Assembly (NCBI GenBank): GCA_026000945.1
Contig: BNZI01000008.1
Span: 1 to 38,162 of the forward strand
Source: Clostridia bacterium
GTDB taxonomy: Bacteria > Bacillota > Clostridia > Lachnospirales > Lachnospiraceae
Direction of reading: 5' to 3'
Length of the DNA: 38,162 nucleotides
This document shows, in pieces, positions 33,201 through 38,162 of the stretch. Each line of letters starts with the position of its first letter. The stretch's first letter is position 1. The translations under genes were made by a program, and so were the position numbers. The notes beneath the pieces were generated by a model. That model was not told the origin of the DNA, ran no database searches, and was given only the letters and a program-made list of their open reading frames with translations.

Positions 33201-34546
33201 AAAGAAAAAATATTCTACCTCAACATGTTTCGACGGCTTATGAAAGAGTGCAGTTCACAAAAGAGATGAAAGACTATACGATACTTTGCCCTCAACTTTC
33301 ACCTATTCATTTTGACTTTTTAGAACCGGCATTACATTCTTGTGGATATCAAATGGTAGTACTGCAAAATGAGAGTAAGGCAATGATTGATTTAGCACTA
33401 CAATATGTCAATAACGATGCTTGTTATCCTGCGATTATTGTAATTGGTCAGATTCTAGAAGCTTTATTTTCAGGAAAATATGATGTGAGTCACAGCGCAA
33501 TCTTTATGACGCAGACAGGCGGTGGTTGCAGAGCTTCTAACTATATTGGATTTTTACGCAAAGCCTTAGAAAAGGCAGGATTTGCGCATATACCGGTTAT
33601 TTCTGTTAATGCAAATGGCATGGAAACAAATGAAGGTTTTCACTTTACACCGACAATGGTGATGAAAATTGCGCAGTCTCTTGTTTACGGTGATGTGCTG
33701 ATGAGAGTGCTTTATGCGACTAGACCTTATGAAAAAACTGTTGGTTCAGCAAATGCTTTATATGAAACATGGAAAGCGGTTTGCATGGAATCATTACTTC
33801 AAAAATCTGTAGGGTGGAAGGAGTATAAACAAAATATCCGTAATATTATCCGCTCGTTTGATGCTTTGCCGGTGTTGTCTATCCACAAACCAAAAGTAGG
33901 TGTTGTAGGTGAAATTTTAGTGAAATTTTTGCCTAGTGCCAATAACCATATTGTAGAATTACTGGAGGCAGAGGGCGCAGAAGCAGTTTTACCGGATTTC
34001 ATGGATTTTTTAATGTATTGTTTCTACAACAATAAATTTCAACATGAACATTTAGGAAAAAAGAAAACTTCAGCCATTTTAGGAAAAACGCTTATTGGTG
34101 TTTTGGAATACCTAAGAAAAACTGCAAGGGTGGAATTTGAAAATAGTAGACGTTTTTATCCTGCTGTTCCTATTGAGGAATTAGCACATAAAGCACAAGA
34201 TATTGTTTCCATGGGAAATCAAACAGGTGAAGGATGGTTTTTGACAGCAGAGATGTTGGAATTGATTGATAGTGGCGTAAATAATATTGTTTGTGTACAG
34301 CCTTTTGGTTGTTTGCCAAACCATATTGTTGGCAAAGGTGTAATGAAAGAAATTAAACATCAGCATGAATACGCCAATATTGTGGCGATTGACTATGATC
34401 CAGGAGCTAGCGAGGTAAACCAATTAAATCGTATTAAATTAATGCTCAGTACGGCATATAAAAATCTAGATCATAGTGGTTCACCTTTTAAAGCAAGAAG
34501 TGAACAGGCTTTTGGAGAACAAATTGAAGAAGAGTACTATGTATAA
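30236..34546 (+). CDS. Giant 2-hydroxyacyl-CoA dehydratase activase/dehydratase fusion
   Basis: 1436 residues joining modules that are separate in classical systems. Two ASKHA activase domains open it: LGIDIGSTTVKIAILD (about 8) and LGIDAGSTTTKVAL (about 323). Each has its Cys-bearing helix pair: ICAGGTGSFIDQM with AARCGVFAKSD, then CSAGCGSFIETFA (Cys446, Cys450) with GTRCTVFMNSN. After these come CGKCNNQC (about residue 614; likely Fe-S), a DUF2229-like part with SESECYPAK, and an HgdB-like part with NNDACYPAI and TQTGGGCRASNY. In the family, ATP hydrolysis drives an electron into the dehydratase; the substrate here is unknown. It is monocistronic. The ribosome site is weak (GAAAGG, 12 bases from ATG). 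Confidence 0.9.
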   Translation: MNKKNYTLGIDIGSTTVKIAILDASSQEILFSDYARHYAKIQETLARLLNIAKAKLGECLLSPVLTGSGGMGLAKALSVPFEQEVVCVAAALEQVAPQTDVAIELGGEDAKIIYFDNGIDQRMNGICAGGTGSFIDQMASLLQTDALGLNEYAKHYTSVYPIAARCGVFAKSDVQPLMNEGATKEDLAVSIFQAVVTQTISGLACGKPIRGKVAFLGGPLHFLSELKQAFIRSLELTEEEIVDLPNSHLFAAIGSALHADLALEISLERLEERLLATVNVTQEIKRLEPLFSHEREYEEFLKRQENNVVRKGDLSIYEGNCYLGIDAGSTTTKVALISQEGELLYSFYSSNEGKPLETTLRAMKEIRQQIPDTAKISYTCSTGYGEALIKAALLLDEGEVETVAHYYAAAFFEPEVDCILDIGGQDMKFMKIKQNTIEHVQLNEACSAGCGSFIETFAQSLDYPVKEFAKIALFAKNPIDLGTRCTVFMNSNVKQAQKEGAQVSDIAAGLAYSVIKNALFKVIKLTKAKDLGRKIVVQGGTFYNDAVLRSFELITEGNVIRPDIAGIMGAFGAALIARERFAAQASTVETSLLSFEEMDNLTYETSMARCGKCNNQCRMTVSRFSGNRRFITGNRCERGLGKEKAKETVPNLFAYKYERTFAYEPLPVEEAKRGKIGLPRVLNFYENYPFWAVFFRELSYHVVLSPDSTKELYEMGMESIPSESECYPAKLVHGHVTWLIRNQIPLIFYPCVPYEHKETEEANNHYNCPIVTSYPENIKNNVEELKTQPVQFLNPFLAFTSEEILLSGLLKLKGQFGATEKEIKKAAHKAWEELFNFKTDVRKKGEEALEYIEKNGKHGIVLAGRPYHVDPEIHHGIPDLISSYDIAVFTEDSLSHLAKVDRPTVVNDQWMYHSRLYLAASYVKDKANLDIIQLNSFGCGLDSVTCTQVNDILSKSNKIYTSLKIDEVNNLGAARIRIRSLIAALKERKRKNILPQHVSTAYERVQFTKEMKDYTILCPQLSPIHFDFLEPALHSCGYQMVVLQNESKAMIDLALQYVNNDACYPAIIVIGQILEALFSGKYDVSHSAIFMTQTGGGCRASNYIGFLRKALEKAGFAHIPVISVNANGMETNEGFHFTPTMVMKIAQSLVYGDVLMRVLYATRPYEKTVGSANALYETWKAVCMESLLQKSVGWKEYKQNIRNIIRSFDALPVLSIHKPKVGVVGEILVKFLPSANNHIVELLEAEGAEAVLPDFMDFLMYCFYNNKFQHEHLGKKKTSAILGKTLIGVLEYLRKTARVEFENSRRFYPAVPIEELAHKAQDIVSMGNQTGEGWFLTAEMLELIDSGVNNIVCVQPFGCLPNHIVGKGVMKEIKHQHEYANIVAIDYDPGASEVNQLNRIKLMLSTAYKNLDHSGSPFKARSEQAFGEQIEEEYYV

Positions 34547-34635
34547 TTAAGGGCTACAAAAACAATGCGTTAACTTTATCTGTACGTGAATGGACTGATA
34601 ACGATTGCGGAGCAACCATCGAGAGAGCTGTTAAT

Positions 34636-34740
34636 GTGCAACAAATTTGAGAAATTACGCTGTGAGTTACATGATGTCAGTCTGTGGAGAGGTGAATCTA
34701 TCACCTCTGTGAAACAGGAACTTAGGCATCACTACTGCAC
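34636..34740 (+). ncRNA. Candidate structured RNA with nested stems
   Basis: Four pairings nest around one centre: GTGCA (34636-34640) with TGCAC (34736-34740); TGATG (34672-34676) with CATCA (34727-34731); CTGT (34682-34685) with ACAG (34714-34717); and an 8-bp AGAGGTGA/TCACCTCT stem (34688-34708) with loop ATCTA. A further hairpin CATATCT/AGATATG follows (about 34749-34768). The region lacks an open frame. Strand is assumed from the preceding gene. I recognise no RNA family. Confidence 0.4.
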
Positions 34741-34858
34741 AGATTTGCATATCTGAAAGTAGATATGAGTAAGTTTGAGATAATGGTTAAAAGTTTTGTC
34801 TTAAAGATCATATTTTTGAATTCAATTAAACGCAATTCAGTAAAAGATTAAAAAAAGG

Positions 34859-34893
34859 GACCTGTATTCGGTTTTGCCGAGTGCAGGTTCTTA
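34859..34893 (+). terminator. Possible terminator hairpin
   Basis: GACCTG and CAGGTTC flank an inner CGG/CCG stem, with A-rich sequence before and TTCTTAT after. The U-tract is interrupted. It could end the dehydratase transcript or the candidate RNA. Confidence 0.5.
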
Positions 34894-34983
34894 TCCTATT
34901 GAGATAACTATACCTGTCATGTAAGTTTCTTGAACTCTAGATTGGAGATCATTTGTATAACAGGTTGATTAAAAGTTTTAGCG

Positions 34984-35051
34984 AAAAAAGCTCCTTTGCT
35001 ATCATGAAAAAGGTTTACTAACCGTTATTCATTAAGCAAAAGAGCTTTTTT
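34984..35051. terminator. Large two-way terminator between convergent units
   Basis: AAAAAAGCTC and TTTGCT at the left pair with AGCAAA and GAGCTTTTTT at the right. Inside are ATGAA/TTCAT and GGTT/AACC. T-runs stand on both strands. It separates the dehydratase unit from the ABC transporter unit that is read towards it. Confidence 0.85.
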
Positions 35052-35203
35052 GATAGAATAGTATTCATCTGATTGTATTTAATATACATAGGGTTAAAGG
35101 TGATCAGAAAAGAGGTTTTTTGAATTTTTCTCTTATCGTCTCACCGTATATTCTTATAGATAAAGTAAGGAGTTTGACCTTGTATTTGTGGTAAGGTAAA
35201 TAC

Positions 35204-37822
35204 TTAGTCTGTTCTTAATGCGATAACAGGGTCTTTTTTGCTCGCCATTTTTGCTGGAAGTAATCCAGCGAACATGGTCAACAGCATACTGATGAGAATA
35301 AGAATAATTGCTCCCGCAATGGGTAATTTGGCAACATTGGATACGTTGGTAATGTTTTTGATAATGATATTGGTCGGAATGCTCAGCAATACCGTTATGC
35401 CTATTCCGATCAGTCCTGCGACTAGTCCGACAATAAAGGTTTCAGCATTAAATACTCTAGAAATATCTTGTTTAGATGCACCTATACTTCTTAAAATTCC
35501 GATTTCTTTTGTCCGTTCTAATACAGATATATAGGTAATAATTCCGATCATAATTGAAGATACAACAAGGGATATGGCAACAAAAGCGATTAAAACATAA
35601 CTGATCATATTAATGATTGAAGTAACACTGCTCATCATCATACCGACAAGATCGCTGTAATGGATGACATCGTCTTCTTTTCCCTCATTTTCTTTATTTT
35701 GATTATATTCATCAATGGCATCAGCAATTTTATTTTTTCCGTCAAAGTTCACGGGGTAAATCTGAATAGAATTAGGTTTGTTTAAATCTACGATTCCTAG
35801 TGTTTTTAAATTGCTTTCATAAGTATTATTGAGATTGGTGGAATAGGTTGCTAGTAGGTTTACTTGTTCTTCTTCACTTAAACTAGATAAATAGGCTTTT
35901 TGCTCCTCGCTTAATAAAGAGTAATCAAATCCGTTATTTGTTGTATTTTCAGCTAAAAAATTCATACCAGTTAATAAGTTCATTTCAGGATTTTCTGTTT
36001 GTTCTTTAGCAATTTCAGAATTATTTACCTGATTAATCACATATTCTTTTAATTCTTTCGTATATCCAATCAGTCCTGAAGACATGGATGTGGAAACACT
36101 TTCTTCATTGAGGCGTAGGATTCCTACTAACTTTATGTTTTCTGCTTCTTCAAGTAAAGTATTCATATATTCTGTATTATTTCTTTTGTCCATCCAGAGA
36201 TTATTTTCTTTGACATAATAATCGGTATTGAGTAAAAGTTTAAATTCTAAATCTAGTAAATAGTCATAAGTATAGGAAACAGATTCTAAGACTTCTATAC
36301 TTTCTCCTGTTAAAAGAGAGGAAAATTTCTCTGCTAATTCTTCTTGATCTCGGAGACCTAGAGCATATAAAGTGTAATCACTAACTGTATTATCTTTATT
36401 GACAACGAGAACTACTTCGTTATAGTTTTCTGGAAAGTGTCCGGCTAATAGATCATATTGAGATTTTAGCAAATCCGGATTATCTAGTAATTCTTTCCAA
36501 ATTTCAGTAGTACTGGAGAGATTGGACATGGGCATCATTGAACTGACAGAAGAGTTTTCTCTGGCTTCCATCATCTGTCCCATACCGATAGAATTCATAA
36601 CTTGTGTTGGATTGACCTGTAAGTATTCCTCTTTTTGTTCTAATTTTCTATATAAATTTAAATTCAGATCATAGCTGTATTGTAGGGCGTTGATACTGTC
36701 TTTTGCCGTGTTGTTTTCGCTTTCTAAATATTTTTTAAATTCTTCTAAATTATTTTTTTGCATTCTTGTTGACATGGTGGACAAAAGATCTGACATAATT
36801 TCTTTTGAATAGATTTTACCACTTTCTTTTGCTGTGTTGTCTTCTTTGTTTGCTTGCATTAAATTTCCGATCATCGCAGACATATCCATACTGGTATCTT
36901 CTATCGTGATGGGATAAGAGGACAGGGTGTCTTCTTCTACTTTATTAATGTAGTTTTGTATGCCATTAGATAAAGCGAGGATTAAAGCAATACCGATGAT
37001 ACCTATGCTTCCTGCAAAGGCAGTAAGGAAGGTTCTTCCTTTTTTGGTTAGTAGATTATTTCTACTTAAACTTAAAGCTGTAAGGAAATTCATAGATATT
37101 TTCTTTTGATTCTTTGGTTTTTGAATCTGTTGATCTGGAGTGCTTTCATGAGGATGAGAATCTGAAACAACTTCTCCGTCAGATAGTTTTACAATTCGAG
37201 AAGAATATTTTTCAGCAAGTTCGGGATTATGTGTTACCATGATGATGAGTTTGTCTTTGGAAATCTCTTTTAATATCTCCATAATTTGTACGCTAGTTGC
37301 TGTATCTAAAGCTCCTGTCGGCTCGTCTGCAAGAATAATATCGGGATTATTGACTAAAGCTCTTGCAATAGCTACTCTTTGCATTTGTCCGCCGGACAAT
37401 TGATTGGGTTTTTTGTGGATATGGTCTTTTAACCCTACTTTGGTGAGGACATCTTTTGCCCGTTGTTTACGTTCTTCTACGGAAACACCAGATAAAGTAA
37501 GGGCAAGTTCCACATTCGTTAGTACACTTTGATGTGTAATTAAATTATAGCTTTGAAAGACAAAGCCAATGGAATTATTCCGGTAAATATCCCAGTCATT
37601 ATCTTGATATTCTTTAGTTGAAACATGGTTAATGACTAAATCTCCTGTAGTATAACGATCCAGACCGCCTATAATATTTAATAGTGTTGTTTTTCCACAG
37701 CCACTTTGTCCTAGTATGGAGACAAATTCATTTTTTCTAAAATTTAAAGAAATACCTTTTAGGGCATGAACATTTGTATCTCCCGCTTGGTAATCTTTTT
37801 TGATCTGTTTTAGCTCTAACAT
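35204..37822 (-). CDS. ABC exporter fusion, ATPase plus FtsX-type permease (MacB-like)
   Basis: About 872 residues. The N-terminal ATPase (about 1-230) has Walker A GQSGCGKT at 38-45, the signature LSGGQ (about 142), and Walker B IILADEPTGALD. A linker with KPKNQKK follows. The permease half has one helix at about 265-290, an extracytoplasmic domain of about 400 residues rich in Asn, Ser and Glu, and three C-terminal helices with the FtsX-type loop ERTKEIGILRSIGASKQDI. Such fusions export or sense peptides and antibiotics; the substrate is unknown. Start ATG at 37822 behind GGGGAGG; it overlaps the marR gene by seven bases, so that regulator probably controls it. Confidence 0.92.
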   Translation of the reverse strand: MLELKQIKKDYQAGDTNVHALKGISLNFRKNEFVSILGQSGCGKTTLLNIIGGLDRYTTGDLVINHVSTKEYQDNDWDIYRNNSIGFVFQSYNLITHQSVLTNVELALTLSGVSVEERKQRAKDVLTKVGLKDHIHKKPNQLSGGQMQRVAIARALVNNPDIILADEPTGALDTATSVQIMEILKEISKDKLIIMVTHNPELAEKYSSRIVKLSDGEVVSDSHPHESTPDQQIQKPKNQKKISMNFLTALSLSRNNLLTKKGRTFLTAFAGSIGIIGIALILALSNGIQNYINKVEEDTLSSYPITIEDTSMDMSAMIGNLMQANKEDNTAKESGKIYSKEIMSDLLSTMSTRMQKNNLEEFKKYLESENNTAKDSINALQYSYDLNLNLYRKLEQKEEYLQVNPTQVMNSIGMGQMMEARENSSVSSMMPMSNLSSTTEIWKELLDNPDLLKSQYDLLAGHFPENYNEVVLVVNKDNTVSDYTLYALGLRDQEELAEKFSSLLTGESIEVLESVSYTYDYLLDLEFKLLLNTDYYVKENNLWMDKRNNTEYMNTLLEEAENIKLVGILRLNEESVSTSMSSGLIGYTKELKEYVINQVNNSEIAKEQTENPEMNLLTGMNFLAENTTNNGFDYSLLSEEQKAYLSSLSEEEQVNLLATYSTNLNNTYESNLKTLGIVDLNKPNSIQIYPVNFDGKNKIADAIDEYNQNKENEGKEDDVIHYSDLVGMMMSSVTSIINMISYVLIAFVAISLVVSSIMIGIITYISVLERTKEIGILRSIGASKQDISRVFNAETFIVGLVAGLIGIGITVLLSIPTNIIIKNITNVSNVAKLPIAGAIILILISMLLTMFAGLLPAKMASKKDPVIALRTD

Positions 37823-38162
37823 TTTTTTCCTCCCCAAATCTCACTGAAAAAATTTTCTGTTTTAGATAAAATTTCAATGAATTTATTTACATCTTCTTCG
37901 CCAATATAATCAATATATTGAGAAATTGCTTCTTCAATTTTTTTATCCGTCGTTTCGATGTACTCTTTTCCTTTTTGTGTAATATTCAAACAAATATTTC
38001 GTCTGTCTTGTTGATCAATAACTCGGTTAATCAGCTTTTTATCTTCTAAAGAAGTGATAATTGCAGTAAGTGTGGGGGGAGATAAAGCTAGTGTATCCCT
38101 CACTTCTTGTAAATGCAGCTTATTATTTTCAGCCAAGTTATGAAACATGGTATACAAAATTA
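37816..38162 (-). CDS. MarR-family transcriptional regulator, N-terminus outside the window
   Basis: Winged-helix regulator, open to the window edge; about 115 residues are seen and some 20-35 N-terminal residues are missing compared with the usual 140-150. Visible parts are the recognition region LHLQEVRDTLALSPPTLTAI, the wing LINRVIDQQDRRNICLNIT (Asp-Arg-Arg motif), and a C-terminal dimerisation helix ending FFSEIWGGKKC. The stop overlaps the ABC exporter start, so the two are co-transcribed; by analogy it probably represses the exporter and responds to its substrate. The promoter lies beyond the window. Confidence 0.9.
   Translation of the reverse strand, partial: ILYTMFHNLAENNKLHLQEVRDTLALSPPTLTAIITSLEDKKLINRVIDQQDRRNICLNITQKGKEYIETTDKKIEEAISQYIDYIGEEDVNKFIEILSKTENFFSEIWGGKKC

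Overview
This is a low-GC Gram-positive chromosome segment. Gene content and order fit an anaerobic clostridium, most like the Lachnospiraceae; that placement is inferred from synteny and protein character, not from a marker gene. Supporting points are the rplU-prp-rpmA-obgE cluster, the ireB-ruvX-DUF1292-fur-rnj-(short mltG)-trmR-trhP run, AT-rich codon use, strong Shine-Dalgarno sites, and a giant 2-hydroxyacyl-CoA dehydratase activase fusion typical of strict anaerobes. No rRNA, tRNA, CRISPR array, phage gene or intact transposase was seen.

Layout. 1-382 holds the start of glutaminyl-tRNA synthetase (minus). 383-2858 is a loose region with two unrecognised membrane-anchored proteins and the first copy of an interspersed repeat. 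2859-8508 (plus) is a translation and ribosome-biogenesis block: hpf, a leader-controlled rplU-prp-rpmA operon, then obgE, yhbY, nadD, yqeK, rsfS and a shikimate-kinase-like gene. 8488-9467 (minus) encodes an SDR reductase and an HPr-like protein without the active-site His. 10001-11907 holds a GNAT acetyltransferase and mtaB. 12450-20551 (plus) is a long colinear run: ireB, ruvX, DUF1292, fur, rnj, a short MltG-like protein, trmR-like, trhP-like, yitT, Sua5 and dCMP deaminase. 20552-29585 (minus) carries a PTS EIIC with two small partners, recA-VOC-cyclophilin, and a rhomboid-like/pyruvate kinase/PLP decarboxylase operon. 30236-34546 (plus) is the 1436-residue activase/dehydratase protein behind a hairpin-rich leader. 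35204-38162 (minus) is a marR-ABC exporter operon cut by the window edge.

How the genes work together. Several genes converge on translation: HPF, RsfS and ObgE act on ribosome hibernation and assembly; Prp trims L27; and Sua5, MtaB, TrmR-like and TrhP-like proteins modify tRNA positions 37 and 34.

Most interesting unexplained material. (1) A three-copy 163-172 bp interspersed repeat with terminal inverted repeats, all in the same orientation. (2) A gene graveyard at 20591-21005 holding eroded copies of this window's own aroK-like and yitT genes. (3) A nested stem RNA candidate at 34636-34740. (4) Hairpin-stacked leaders before the PTS gene and before the giant dehydratase gene. (5) A probable CTG start for yqeK. 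(6) A 58-residue membrane ORF (21529-21705).
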